Source of the DNA: Bradyrhizobium sp. 132
GTDB lineage: Bacteria > Pseudomonadota > Alphaproteobacteria > Rhizobiales > Xanthobacteraceae
Direction: 5' to 3'
Length of the DNA: 64,000 nucleotides
Assembly: GCF_023074185.1 (NCBI RefSeq)
Contig: NZ_JADPKY010000043.1
Coordinates: 1 to 64,000, forward strand
Shown here: in pieces, positions 1 to 8,693 of the stretch
Layout: each line of letters opens with the position of its first letter
Position numbering within the stretch: the stretch's first letter is position 1
Position numbers and translations under genes: made by a program
Notes under the pieces: model-generated
What the model saw: only the letters and a program-made list of their open reading frames with translations
Told to the model about the DNA's origin: nothing
Database searches by the model: none

Positions 1-393
1 AATGGGGCTCGTCCTGACCGCGCCGATCGGCGCCTTACAACGTTCATCGCAACCTCCTACCTCCGAGTGTTGCGACGACCGTTTGAATCCGCCCAATACG
101 TCTCCATCAAATACACCGAGCGCCTGGCTGAAGCAGGCGTGGAGCCTTCTGTCGGCAGTGTCGGAGATTCCTACGACAATGCTCTCGCCGAAACCATCAA
201 CGGCCTCTACAAGGCCGAGGTGATCCATCGGCGCGGGCCATGGCGCAGCTTCGAGGCCGTCGAGTTCGCGACCCTGGAATGGGTCGACTGGTTCAACAAC
301 CGGCGGCTCCTGGAGCACATCGGCAACATACCGCCGGCCGAAGCCGAGCAACGCTACTACGCCATGCTGGAACAGCCGGCCATGGCGGCATAA
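1..393 (+). pseudogene. IS3-family transposase (OrfB), C-terminal fragment
   Basis: The encoded fragment carries the end of a DDE integrase core: QYVS, then SVGDSYDNALAET with the last part of the catalytic region, then EFATLEWVDWFNNRRL and the closing P-AEAE-RYYAM segment found at the end of many IS3 transposases. The residues before QYVS (RRPFESA) do not match the expected HSDRGS, so the first two catalytic aspartates are not in this window and the upstream reading does not look like transposase. The frame is open to the window edge. No plausible native start exists, so this is probably an inactive remnant. Confidence 0.7.
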
Positions 394-432
394 CTTAAAC
401 CAAATGGCCTCCGGTAAACCCGGGGCGGTTCA
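1..432 (+). mobile_element. IS3-family element remnant, right end
   Basis: This is the right-hand end of an IS3-family insertion sequence entering from the window edge. It holds the C-terminal part of the transposase and about 40 bp of terminal sequence. The terminus is read as TGAACCGCCCCGGGTTTACC on the minus strand, ending at 432, a sequence type typical of IS3-family inverted repeats. The transposase matches the family only from about position 95 onward, so the element is either interrupted or recombined there. It forms the new 3' end of the adjacent restriction-modification gene. The left end is not visible. Confidence 0.75.
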
Positions 433-3049
433 GTTTGATGTTCGGGCGAGAGTTCGATTGGTCGGTCCAGAGCGGATAAACTCGACCACCGCGGCCGTTG
501 TAGTGATGCAAATCCGGGAGGAGACTGGTGAAAGTGATCGCAGGACCGTCTGTGGGCGAGCGGTCTTCGGGTGCCGTGAGGAAAACCTGCCGCGAAGAAT
601 GCCCGTTCCAAAGCGTCGGATTTGGTCGGTTGATTAGCCGAGCATCTGGAACGATCCACTGACGATCAAACGATCTTAGAGCGTAACGGGTCGGAGAGAT
701 GGCGGGACCGGGATCGTTGTTGACTGACTCCGCGCGATGTTCATGACCCGTCAGTCCACCTTTCGATGCTTTCAAAAGCGTCTTGTCGCCGCCCTCGTGA
801 GGATGGAATAGAATCTCTTTCTTCGCCGGATCCCTTTCCTCCCTTAGGCGATCCCAGCGGAGGGTCAATGACATAGGATCAGCCGCGATTATCCATGTGC
901 GGCCCGGCATAACACCGGGGCCATTGTAGACAAACAGATCACTCAGGGCGGGGTAGGTTGCCCATGCGCCGGTCGCGGCAGGTAAGAAAGGGGCTCGCCA
1001 CTCCAGAGGGCAATCGATCCATCCCCCGGCATCGAGTGACAGCTCCTTCAAAGCTTCAAACTTCTCCTCGCGTTTTCCGTTGGGGAGCATGTAGAAGCGT
1101 ACCCTGGCGGGCTCTGATGTATTCTTGCCGAGTCTACGCGAAGCGAGCACGATGCAGATTGGCTGCTGTACCCCCTGAAATATTCGAGTCGCCACCTCGG
1201 GCTGGTGTCCTTCGGGAGAACAATCGACCACCCAGATTTCGGAGCACGTGCGACGAAGATCGTCCCGCATCCTTTCAAAGCCGGGTCCATTCAGAAATCC
1301 GGCCACGGTGATAAAGCAGACGATCCCCTCCTCATCCTTGTCCTGAAGTCCGGTTGCGGCGTAGTTCCCGGAGCCGAATACCTTCCAAGTCGCCCAACGC
1401 CAGAAATACACGTAGAGGTTCTTCAGATGTTTGGTGTGGGCTCCAACGCCCCATTCCGCAGGCGGCCGCCAGCGGTCGAGAGGGGCAACGAGCTTTCCGC
1501 CCGAGCCACGCTCGATCCAGCCGCCCCGACCCTCGGCTTTCTCCTTGTAAGGCGGATTGCCAATCACGACGGTGATAGGCCGCGTCTTCTTGATCGTATT
1601 TGCGTCGCGGCGTGATTTTGCAATGGGCTCATACAATTGCCCAAGGCTCTCCTCTTCGACAAACGGATTGCTCAGCGTGTCGGTAATGAAGAGCTTAAGA
1701 TCAGGTATCGGAGGAACAGGCACTTGAGATGTAGCCATCAGTGCTTGCATCTCGGCCATGATCCGAAGTTGTGCCACCGCGTACGGTCCGAACTGTAGTT
1801 CGAAACCAATCACGCGCTTTGCCGCAGCCTCTATGGCACCCCGCACTGCGCCGGGTCCCTGATCGTCTCCAACGGTGGACGCGATCTGGCGTAGGACACC
1901 AAGCAGAAACGTTCCGGTGCCGACCGCAGGGTCGGCCACGACGACGTCCGCTGCGGCAAGGCCGGATGAGCGTTCGAAGAGCGGGCCGCGCAACGCTTCG
2001 TCGACAAGGTTCACCATCGCGGATACGACTTCCGGAGGAGTGTAATACGATCCCGTACGCTTCCTTAGCTTGTTGTCGTAGACCTCCAAGAAGTCTTCGT
2101 AAAAGTAGAGCCACGCCTCAGGCTTATCCTTGCTGATGGTGTGCCAGTTGACGGCATCAAGTACGCGGGCCAGCGTTGCGAGTGAGGTTTTTAGGGCTTC
2201 TTGGTTGGTCGCCTCTTCAGTCAGAAGCCGCAGCGCGGTTGCGATCAAAGAGTTTGATTTTCGCAGCTCCTTGGCCGCGTGGTCGACGCCTTCCGAAAGG
2301 GGAATGTCTCGCGAGCGCGCGACCAAGAGCCCAAAGGTGACTGCTTGCGCATAGCCGTCCGCGAATTGCACGTCGTCGGCCTGCGGAAACAGGAGTTTTC
2401 GCCAGTCTTGAGCAAGCGCCGTAAGTCCGGCATTGCCGTGCGCCATCTGCTCGACAACCTCGTCGCGCAGCAGCCGGCATAGGCGGGCACAGACTTCCGC
2501 TAGCTTCTTGGCCGTTCTGGGAGGAGCCGGGTTCCATCGAAGGAAGTCGTCGATAGTCGGTGCAAGGGTCGGAGGCGCCGCAAGTTTAGCGCCCGACGTC
2601 TCGATGTCGCCCTCTAGATAGATGACCTTTCCGACCAACTCCCCATCGCGCCACAAGCTGAAAGCGTTGCCATCGGTATAGAGTAGGTTGGGAAGCGACT
2701 TAAGTTTGTCCCACTGCTCCTTGTCGTGCGGGTCGGAAAATTTTCGGGGATCGGCGCCTTTACCCGGAGCCTTGACTTCGACGAAACCGACAAGCGCGTT
2801 TGCGATCGTGACCGCGTAGTCAGGCCGTGTCTTTAAATGAGCGAGCGTCGTCTCGCCGACTAGGCCGAGGGACTTCGGTGCTAGCCCGACGATTTCGGTC
2901 AGCTCACGCAAGAGCGTTTCGAGCGGGGCCCGGAGCTGGTCCTCTGGTGCGCCGGCAATGGCAGGATTGCTCAGCTTGGCCTTTGCATTGGTCCCGAACT
3001 CTGAAATGGCGCTCGCTAGCGTTTTTTCCGCCAACTTGATCTCCGGCAC
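395..3049 (-). CDS. Type ISP-like restriction-modification enzyme, 3'-truncated by IS
   Basis: This is a single-chain nuclease-methyltransferase of 884 residues as it stands. An N-terminal PD-(D/E)XK-like motif (RPDYAV followed by FVEVKAPGKG, near residues 75-97) suggests the nuclease. An N6-adenine methyltransferase domain follows, with motif I DPAVGTGTFL and motif IV GNPPY. A C-terminal region with RSFDRQWIVPDARLI and LLPDLHHYNG resembles the specificity domain of type ISP enzymes. The last eleven codons (NRPGFTGGHLV) and the stop lie inside the inverted repeat of the neighbouring IS, so the natural C-terminus is lost. Family members usually continue past this point, so target recognition is probably impaired. 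It starts at GTG with a weak ribosome site. There is no separate methylase or specificity gene nearby. An intact copy could only be inferred from relatives. Confidence 0.75.
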   Translation of the reverse strand: MPEIKLAEKTLASAISEFGTNAKAKLSNPAIAGAPEDQLRAPLETLLRELTEIVGLAPKSLGLVGETTLAHLKTRPDYAVTIANALVGFVEVKAPGKGADPRKFSDPHDKEQWDKLKSLPNLLYTDGNAFSLWRDGELVGKVIYLEGDIETSGAKLAAPPTLAPTIDDFLRWNPAPPRTAKKLAEVCARLCRLLRDEVVEQMAHGNAGLTALAQDWRKLLFPQADDVQFADGYAQAVTFGLLVARSRDIPLSEGVDHAAKELRKSNSLIATALRLLTEEATNQEALKTSLATLARVLDAVNWHTISKDKPEAWLYFYEDFLEVYDNKLRKRTGSYYTPPEVVSAMVNLVDEALRGPLFERSSGLAAADVVVADPAVGTGTFLLGVLRQIASTVGDDQGPGAVRGAIEAAAKRVIGFELQFGPYAVAQLRIMAEMQALMATSQVPVPPIPDLKLFITDTLSNPFVEEESLGQLYEPIAKSRRDANTIKKTRPITVVIGNPPYKEKAEGRGGWIERGSGGKLVAPLDRWRPPAEWGVGAHTKHLKNLYVYFWRWATWKVFGSGNYAATGLQDKDEEGIVCFITVAGFLNGPGFERMRDDLRRTCSEIWVVDCSPEGHQPEVATRIFQGVQQPICIVLASRRLGKNTSEPARVRFYMLPNGKREEKFEALKELSLDAGGWIDCPLEWRAPFLPAATGAWATYPALSDLFVYNGPGVMPGRTWIIAADPMSLTLRWDRLREERDPAKKEILFHPHEGGDKTLLKASKGGLTGHEHRAESVNNDPGPAISPTRYALRSFDRQWIVPDARLINRPNPTLWNGHSSRQVFLTAPEDRSPTDGPAITFTSLLPDLHHYNGRGGRVYPLWTDQSNSRPNIKLNRPGFTGGHLV

Positions 3050-3156
3050 CTGCGTCTAAAATCGAATCTCCCAACGACAATCGCTACTCGAATCAGGTCA
3101 ACGATACAATCACCCATTAGTGCCGCAGTGCCCAAGGCAGCTGGCAGCGGTCTGAT

Positions 3157-4062
3157 CTACCCGTCCACAAATTCCTCTCGCCGATACCCCTGCGCATACA
3201 GCAGCGCGGTGAGATCGCCGTGATCGATCCGCGCCGCGGCCGCGGCCGCAACCGACGGCTTGGCATGATACGCCACGCCCAGCCCCGCCGCCTGGATCAT
3301 CGCGAGATCGTTGGCCCCGTCACCGACGACGACCGAGTCGATGTCGTCGAGATCGAACGACTCCATCAAATCCACCAGCGTCGCGAGCTTTGCAGCGCGC
3401 CCCAAGATCGGCTCCTTCACCTCGCCGGTGAACTTGCCGTCGCGGACGACGAGCTCGTTGGCGCGGTTCTCCTGGAAGCCGATCCTGGTGGCGACCGCGC
3501 TGGTGAACAGGGTGAAGCCGCCGGAGACGAGACAGGCATAGGCGCCGTGGGCGCGCATGGTCGCGACCAGTTCGCGGCCGCCCGGCGTCAGCGTGATGCG
3601 CTTGGCCAGCACCTCGTCGACGGCACTGGCGGGGAGGTCCTTGAGCAGCGCAACGCGCTCGCGCAGCGCCGGCTCGAACTCGATCTCGCCGCGCATCGCG
3701 CGCTCGGTAATGGCGGCCACGTGGGTCTTCATCCCGACAAGATCGGCGAGTTCGTCGATGCACTCCTGCCCGATCATGGTGGAATCCATGTCGGCGAGAA
3801 AAAGCTTCTTGCGCCGGAAGCCGACTGGCTGCACGACGATGTCGATGGGAAGGTCGCCGCGAAGCTCGCGCAACCGCTGTTCGATGGCGTGACGGTCGCC
3901 TTCGAGGTTACTGTCGGCGCCGAAGGGGATGTCGACTGCAACCCCGTCGAACAGCCAGTGCGCGGGAGCCGCCTGTGGCAGCACGGCGCGGGCGCCGTCG
4001 ACGATGGTAGAGTCGAGCGCGGGATTATTCGGGTTGCAGATCAGCGTGGCGACGAGGGACAT
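3157..4062 (-). CDS. serB: Phosphoserine phosphatase
   Basis: This enzyme catalyses the last step of serine biosynthesis, dephosphorylating L-3-phosphoserine in the cytoplasm. The 301-residue product has the SerB layout: an N-terminal ACT-like region (about 1-80), then a HAD-superfamily domain. HAD motif I is FLADMDST at residues 88-95, with Asp91 as the predicted nucleophile and Asp93 as acid/base. LVSGGFT is motif II, and [10 protein letters not shown] near residue 257 supplies the Mg-binding aspartates. Length and motifs match the alphaproteobacterial enzyme. It is head to head with miaA, with only 11 bp between the two start codons, so its promoter must lie at least partly within miaA coding sequence. 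Nothing appears broken. Confidence 0.95.
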   Translation of the reverse strand: MSLVATLICNPNNPALDSTIVDGARAVLPQAAPAHWLFDGVAVDIPFGADSNLEGDRHAIEQRLRELRGDLPIDIVVQPVGFRRKKLFLADMDSTMIGQECIDELADLVGMKTHVAAITERAMRGEIEFEPALRERVALLKDLPASAVDEVLAKRITLTPGGRELVATMRAHGAYACLVSGGFTLFTSAVATRIGFQENRANELVVRDGKFTGEVKEPILGRAAKLATLVDLMESFDLDDIDSVVVGDGANDLAMIQAAGLGVAYHAKPSVAAAAAARIDHGDLTALLYAQGYRREEFVDG

Positions 4063-4073
4063 TTGAGGTTTTC

Positions 4074-5030
4074 GTGAGCGAGGGGCAAGTCGGCAGAAGG
4101 CATGTTGGCAAGGCCGTGCTTATCGCAGGCCCGACCGCCAGCGGCAAGTCGGCGCTGGCGCTCGAGCTTGCGCTCGCCACGGGCGGCGTCGTCATCAATG
4201 CCGATTCCATGCAGGTTTATGGCGACCTCCACATCATCACCGCGCGCCCGACACAGGGCGACGAGGCGCGGGTGCCTCATCGCCTGTACGGCCACGTCGA
4301 TGCGGCCGTCAATTTTTCGGCCGGTGCCTGGGTGAGCGACGCGGCGAAGGCGCTCGAAGAGGCGAAAGCCGAAGGCCGCCAGCCGATCTTCATCGGCGGC
4401 ACCGGGTTGTATTTCAAGGCGCTGACGGCGGGCCTTTCCGTGGTACCGCCGATCCCTGCCGAGCTACGCGAGGACGTTCGGGCGCGGCTGGAGCGGAACG
4501 GCGTCGAGGCGCTGCACGCGGAACTCGCGCGTCGCGATCCGCGGGCGGCCGAGCGATTGAACCTGCGCGACCGCACGCGCATTGCGCGCGCGCTCGAAGT
4601 GGTAGAAGCCACCGGCCGTTCGCTACTGGACTGGCACCATGAGGGCCAGCCGCCGCTCTTGCGCAGGGACAGTTTTCGCGCGGTGTTCCTCGCGCCCGAG
4701 CGCGACGAGCTCTACGCCCGCATCGACGCCCGCTTCGACGCCATGTTAGAGGCCGGCGCACTGAAGGAGGTTGAGCGTCTCGCCGCCCGAAACCTCGATC
4801 CGCTGCTGCCGGCGATGAAGGCTCACGGCGTGCCGGCCCTGATCCGGCATTTGCGCGGTGAGCTCAGCCTGGAGCAAGCGGCCACAATCGGCCGCGCCGA
4901 CACCCGCCATTACGCCAAGCGGCAGTTCACCTGGTTCCGGCACCAATTGCCGGAGTTCGAGTGGGTCAAGCCGGAGGAGGCAAGGGGCTGGCTCGCGGCG
5001 ATCGTGAACGCGGCACGGGACTCAGGCTGA
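4074..5030 (+). CDS. miaA: tRNA dimethylallyltransferase
   Basis: MiaA transfers a dimethylallyl group from DMAPP to N6 of A37 in tRNAs reading UNN codons. The 318-residue product shows the P-loop GPTASGKS (residues 19-26), the INADSMQVY motif holding the catalytic aspartate, the RPT segment, and the IGGTGLYF motif of the family. The C-terminal [15 protein letters not shown] helix is also characteristic. The start is GTG at 4074; no in-frame ATG precedes the P-loop. It is divergent from serB and followed by a 330-bp region holding the ilv promoter and attenuator, so it is probably transcribed on its own. Confidence 0.95.
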   Translation: MSEGQVGRRHVGKAVLIAGPTASGKSALALELALATGGVVINADSMQVYGDLHIITARPTQGDEARVPHRLYGHVDAAVNFSAGAWVSDAAKALEEAKAEGRQPIFIGGTGLYFKALTAGLSVVPPIPAELREDVRARLERNGVEALHAELARRDPRAAERLNLRDRTRIARALEVVEATGRSLLDWHHEGQPPLLRRDSFRAVFLAPERDELYARIDARFDAMLEAGALKEVERLAARNLDPLLPAMKAHGVPALIRHLRGELSLEQAATIGRADTRHYAKRQFTWFRHQLPEFEWVKPEEARGWLAAIVNAARDSG

Positions 5031-5124
5031 CGTGCTTTTGTGCCTTGGCTCCCATATTTACCGCTCGCCGAACTCCGGGAACGCCGCTACACTGCCTAAA
5101 TCGCGCGGGAACGGCCACATTGCC

Positions 5125-5152
5125 TTGACATCGGGGCGTTGGTCGCTATGTT
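5125..5152 (+). promoter_or_regulatory. Predicted sigma-70 promoter for the ilv leader
   Basis: A perfect TTGACA -35 box at 5125-5130 and TATGTT at 5147-5152 are separated by 16 nt. It lies about 30 bp before the leader peptide start and 210 bp before ilvB. It is the best promoter-like pair between miaA and ilvB. The prediction rests on sequence alone. Confidence 0.6.
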
Positions 5153-5183
5153 TCGCGCAACCTTTGGGAAGCTGGGCACTGCC

Positions 5184-5249
5184 ATGCGTAACATTATTAC
5201 CAAACTTCTTATCGCCGTCGTACCCAGGCACACCGCCGGGGGTGGCTAG
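5184..5249 (+). CDS. ilv operon leader peptide (attenuator)
   Basis: This is a 21-codon ORF encoding MRNIITKLLIAVV followed by PRHTAGGG. Seven of its first 13 residues are Ile, Leu or Val in close succession (II, LL, I, VV), the hallmark of a control region read by ribosomes when branched-chain aminoacyl-tRNAs are scarce. It ends just before a nested stem-loop and a terminator, all ahead of the acetolactate synthase gene. Leader-peptide attenuation of ilv operons is known in proteobacteria. That this ORF is translated is inferred. It was identified by reading the intergenic region directly. Confidence 0.8.
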   Translation: MRNIITKLLIAVVPRHTAGGG

Positions 5250-5276
5250 CTGCCATCCACATGACAGGCGGTGTGC
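5228..5276 (+). promoter_or_regulatory. Attenuator upstream stem-loop
   Basis: GCACACCGCC (5228-5237) is exactly complementary to GGCGGTGTGC (5267-5276). Nested inside is a second hairpin, GGGTGGC (5240-5246) with GCCATCC (5252-5258), which includes one G-U pair. The outer 5' arm overlaps the codons just after the Ile/Leu/Val run, so a ribosome stalled there would cover it. That is the geometry expected of region 1 of an attenuator. I did not find an obvious antiterminator pairing by eye. Confidence 0.65.
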
Positions 5277-5280
5277 ATGG

Positions 5281-5302
5281 GGCCCTCTTTGGGGCCTTTT
5301 TT
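5281..5302 (+). terminator. Intrinsic terminator of the ilv attenuator
   Basis: The stem GGCCC (5281-5285) / GGGCC (5292-5296) has a 6-nt loop and is followed at once by six T residues (5297-5302). A G-U pair may extend it at the base. It lies 57 bp before ilvB and directly after the leader structures, so it should terminate transcripts when branched-chain amino acids are plentiful. Confidence 0.75.
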
Positions 5303-5359
5303 ATTTCCCGAACCCGACACGAACGAAGCCGCTGACAACAGCGCATCCGGAGCAAGCCA

Positions 5360-7135
5360 ATGAGCGACAAGAGCCACGATCCGAACCAGATGACCGGCGC
5401 CGCGATGATCGTCCGCGCGCTCATCGATCATGGCGTGACCGACATTTTCGGCTATCCAGGCGGCGCCGTGCTTCCGATCTACGACGAGATCTTCCAGCAG
5501 AGCGAGGTCCAGCACATCCTGGTCCGCCACGAGCAGGGCGCGGGCCACGCCGCCGAAGGCTATGCGCGTTCGACCGGCAAGCCGGGCGTCGCGCTGGTGA
5601 CCTCCGGCCCCGGCGCCACCAACATGGTGACGCCGCTGACGGATGCGCTGATGGACTCGATCCCGCTGGTCTGCATCTCCGGCCAGGTGCCGACGCATCT
5701 GATCGGCAATGACGCATTCCAGGAATGCGACACCGTCGGCATCACGCGCCCCTGCACCAAACACAACTGGCTGGTGCGCGATGTCAACGATCTCGCCAAG
5801 GTGCTGCACGAGGCGTTCTACGTTGCGACTACGGGGCGACCGGGCCCGGTGCTCGTCGACGTCCCCAAGGACGTGCAGTTCGCGACCGGCACCTATCATC
5901 CGCCGCGCAAGTCCGACGTGCATCGCTCCTACGCGCCACGCGTGAAGGGCGATGCGACGCAGATTCGCAAGGCCGTGGCGCTGCTCGCCAATGCCAAGCG
6001 CCCCGTGATCTACAGCGGCGGCGGCGTCATCAATTCCGGCCCCGAGGCGACCAGGCTGCTGCGCGAGCTGGTCGAGGTCACCGGCTTTCCGATCACCTCC
6101 ACGCTGATGGGTCTCGGCGCCTATCCCGCGTCGGGCAAGAGCTGGCTCGGCATGCTCGGCATGCACGGCACCTACGAAGCCAACATGACCATGCATGATT
6201 GCGACGTCATGCTGTGCGTCGGTGCGCGCTTCGACGACCGCATCACCGGCCGCGTCGATGCGTTTTCGCCGGGGTCGAAGAAGATCCACATCGACATCGA
6301 CCCGTCCTCGATCAACAAGAACATCCGCGTCGACGTGCCGATCATCGGCGACTGCGGCAACATCCTCGGCGACATCCTCCAGGTGTTCAAGGCGGAGGCG
6401 AAGAAGCCCGACGTCAAGGCGTGGTGGCAGCAGATCGCGCAGTGGCGCGCCCGCAACTCGCTCTATTTTAGAAAGAGCAACGACGTCATCCTGCCGCAGC
6501 ACGCGATCCAGAGCCTGTTCGAGGCGACGCGCGGCAAGGACACCTACATCACCACCGAGGTCGGCCAGCACCAGATGTGGGCCGCGCAGTTCTTCGGTTT
6601 CGAGGAGCCGCATCGCTGGATGACCTCGGGCGGTCTCGGCACCATGGGCTACGGCCTGCCGGCCGCGGTCGGCGTGCAGGTGGCCCATCCCGACAGCCTC
6701 GTCATCGACATCGCGGGCGATGCCTCGGTGCAGATGACGATGCAGGAGATGTCGACGGCGGTGCAGTACGAGTTGCCGATCAAGATCTTCATCCTGAACA
6801 ACCAGTATATGGGCATGGTGCGGCAGTGGCAGCAGCTGCTCCACGGCAACCGGCTGTCGCATTCCTACTCGGAGGCGCTGCCGGATTTCGTCAAGCTCGC
6901 GGAGGCCTATGGCGGCGTCGGCTTCCAAGTGCACAAGCCCGGCGATCTCGACGGTGCCATCCAGGAGATGATCTCGGTCAAGCGCCCGGTGCTGTTCGAC
7001 TGCCGCGTCGCGGCGCTGGAAAACTGCTTCCCGATGATTCCCTCCGGCAAGGCGCACAACGAGATGCTGTTGCCGGAGCAGGCCAACGACGAAGCCACCG
7101 CAAAGGCGTTCGCCGGCGGCAAGGCGCTGGTGTGA
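5360..7135 (+). CDS. ilvB: Acetolactate synthase large (catalytic) subunit
   Basis: This ThDP-, FAD- and Mg-dependent enzyme condenses pyruvate with pyruvate or 2-oxobutyrate, the first common step of valine, leucine and isoleucine synthesis. The 591-residue product has the N-terminal PYR domain with the ThDP-activating Glu58 in VRHEQGAGHAAEGYAR. A central FAD-binding domain follows, and the C-terminal PP domain has the GDASVQMT...LNNQYMGMV ThDP/Mg motif. Full length is normal for the family. The ATG follows GGAGC 8-9 nt upstream. It is the first structural gene after the attenuator and is followed after 5 bp by a dehydratase and then by its regulatory subunit. The gene is called ilvB or ilvI depending on the genome. 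Confidence 0.95.
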   Translation: MSDKSHDPNQMTGAAMIVRALIDHGVTDIFGYPGGAVLPIYDEIFQQSEVQHILVRHEQGAGHAAEGYARSTGKPGVALVTSGPGATNMVTPLTDALMDSIPLVCISGQVPTHLIGNDAFQECDTVGITRPCTKHNWLVRDVNDLAKVLHEAFYVATTGRPGPVLVDVPKDVQFATGTYHPPRKSDVHRSYAPRVKGDATQIRKAVALLANAKRPVIYSGGGVINSGPEATRLLRELVEVTGFPITSTLMGLGAYPASGKSWLGMLGMHGTYEANMTMHDCDVMLCVGARFDDRITGRVDAFSPGSKKIHIDIDPSSINKNIRVDVPIIGDCGNILGDILQVFKAEAKKPDVKAWWQQIAQWRARNSLYFRKSNDVILPQHAIQSLFEATRGKDTYITTEVGQHQMWAAQFFGFEEPHRWMTSGGLGTMGYGLPAAVGVQVAHPDSLVIDIAGDASVQMTMQEMSTAVQYELPIKIFILNNQYMGMVRQWQQLLHGNRLSHSYSEALPDFVKLAEAYGGVGFQVHKPGDLDGAIQEMISVKRPVLFDCRVAALENCFPMIPSGKAHNEMLLPEQANDEATAKAFAGGKALV

Positions 7136-7140
7136 GCGCG

Positions 7141-8124
7141 ATGTTCGACCTGAAGGAGCTCGAACGCGCACATGCGATCGTGGGGCAGGCGGTGCCGGCG
7201 ACGCCGGCGTACGCCTGGCCGCTGCTCGCCGAGCGGCTCGGCACACAGGTCGTAGTCAAGCATGAGAACCACACGCCGATTGGCGCCTTCAAGGTGCGCG
7301 GCGGGCTGGTCTATCTCGAACGTCTGAAGCGCGAGCGGCCGAACATTCCGGGCATCATCTCGGCGACGCGCGGCAACCACGGCCAGAGCCTCGCTTTTGC
7401 AGCGAGTCGCCACGGCGTGCCTGCGGTGATTTACGTGCCGCGCGGCAATTCGGTCGAGAAGAACCGCGCGATGCAGATGTTTGGCGCCGAGCTCGTCGAG
7501 CATGGCGAGGACTTTCAAGCTGCGCGTGAGGAGGCCGGCCGCCGTGCGCAGTTCGCCGGGTTACACATCGTGCCGTCGTTCCATACGGACCTTGTTCTGG
7601 GTGTGGCGACCTATGCGCTTGAACTGTTCAGGACTGCACCGGATCTCGACATCCTCTATGTGCCGATCGGGCAGGGCTCGGGCATCTGCGGCTGCATCAT
7701 GGCGCGAGATCTGCTGGGCCTGAAGACCGAGATCGTTGGCGTCCAATCGACGGAGGCGCCGTCCTACGCGTTGTCGTTTGCGGCAGGCCACGTCGTGACG
7801 ACCGAGACCAGCAACACGCTCGCGGACGGCTTGGCGACGCGGATTCCCGATCCGGAAGCGCTCGCCATCATCCGCAAGGGCGCTTCGCACATCGTAGAGG
7901 TCACCGACGACGAGGTCGCCGCCGCGATCCGCGCCTACTGGACCGACACGCACAATCTCGCCGAAGGCGCCGGCGCCGCCGCGCTCGCCGCGGCGCTTCA
8001 GGAAAAGACGAAACTGTCGGGCAAGCGCGTCGGACTCGTGCTGTCCGGCGGCAATATCGATTTCGATCTGTTCCGCGATTGGGTCGGGACGGATGCGCCG
8101 GTCGCCCTTCGGGCGACGGCGTAA
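7141..8124 (+). CDS. Threonine/serine dehydratase-like PLP enzyme
   Basis: This is a fold-type II PLP enzyme of 327 residues. The predicted Schiff-base lysine is Lys51 in GAFKVRGG. The glycine-rich phosphate loop IGQGSG and the SGGN segment near the C-terminus fit the serine/threonine dehydratase family. It lacks the C-terminal ACT-like regulatory domain of biosynthetic IlvA, so it resembles the short forms. Placed between ilvB and ilvN, it most simply supplies 2-oxobutyrate from threonine for isoleucine synthesis without direct allosteric feedback. That role is inferred. The in-frame ORF is open far upstream through ilvB, but the ATG at 7141 lies 5 bp after the ilvB stop and begins recognisable homology. 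Other family activities, such as a serine-type lyase or a racemase, cannot be excluded. Confidence 0.85.
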   Translation: MFDLKELERAHAIVGQAVPATPAYAWPLLAERLGTQVVVKHENHTPIGAFKVRGGLVYLERLKRERPNIPGIISATRGNHGQSLAFAASRHGVPAVIYVPRGNSVEKNRAMQMFGAELVEHGEDFQAAREEAGRRAQFAGLHIVPSFHTDLVLGVATYALELFRTAPDLDILYVPIGQGSGICGCIMARDLLGLKTEIVGVQSTEAPSYALSFAAGHVVTTETSNTLADGLATRIPDPEALAIIRKGASHIVEVTDDEVAAAIRAYWTDTHNLAEGAGAAALAAALQEKTKLSGKRVGLVLSGGNIDFDLFRDWVGTDAPVALRATA

Positions 8125-8147
8125 CGACGAGAATAGAGGGGACGACA

Positions 8148-8690
8148 ATGAACCAACCCGCATCCGCCTATTTCATCGAGGAGCGCCACGATCCGAACGA
8201 GACGCACACGCTCTCGGTGCTCGTGCAGAACGAGCCCGGCGTGCTCGCGCGCGTCATCGGCCTGTTCTCGGGGCGCGGCTACAACATCGAGAGCCTCACC
8301 GTCTCGGAGACCGAGAGCCAGAAGCATCTCTCGCGCATCACCATCGTCACCACCGGCACGCCGATGGTGATCGAGCAGATCAAGCATCAGCTCGATCGCA
8401 TGATCCCCGTCTATCGCGTCGTCGACATGACGCTGACGAAACGCTCGATCGAGCGCGAGCTGGCGATGGTGAAGGTGCGCGGGCAGGGCGAGCATCGCGT
8501 CGAGGCGCTGCGGCTGGCGGATGCGTTCCGCGCCCGCGTGATCGACGCCACCACCGAGAGCTTTGTGTTCGAGATCACAGGCAATACCGACAAGATCAAC
8601 CAGTTTATCGACCTGATGCGTCCGCTTGGCCTCGTCGAAGTGTCGCGCACCGGCGTTGCCGCGATCGGCCGCGGGCCCGAAGGGATGTGA
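8148..8690 (+). CDS. ilvN: Acetolactate synthase small (regulatory) subunit
   Basis: The 180-residue regulatory subunit of acetolactate synthase activates the catalytic subunit and confers valine feedback inhibition. The N-terminal ACT domain begins at THTLSVLVQNEPGVLARVIG and includes the GRGYNIESLTVSETE segment. A C-terminal ALS-type domain follows, containing GNTDKINQFIDLMRPLG. Length is typical of the ilvN/ilvH family. The ATG at 8148 has a strong GAGGGGA ribosome site; upstream in-frame codons overlap the preceding gene and show no homology. It is separated from ilvB by the dehydratase gene, an arrangement that differs from the usual adjacent pair. Confidence 0.93.
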   Translation: MNQPASAYFIEERHDPNETHTLSVLVQNEPGVLARVIGLFSGRGYNIESLTVSETESQKHLSRITIVTTGTPMVIEQIKHQLDRMIPVYRVVDMTLTKRSIERELAMVKVRGQGEHRVEALRLADAFRARVIDATTESFVFEITGNTDKINQFIDLMRPLGLVEVSRTGVAAIGRGPEGM

Positions 8691-8693
8691 ACC

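Noticed and set aside
5246..7246. 666-codon minus-strand ORF opposite ilvB
   Set aside because: The opposite strand encodes a canonical acetolactate synthase; this frame has no recognisable motifs.
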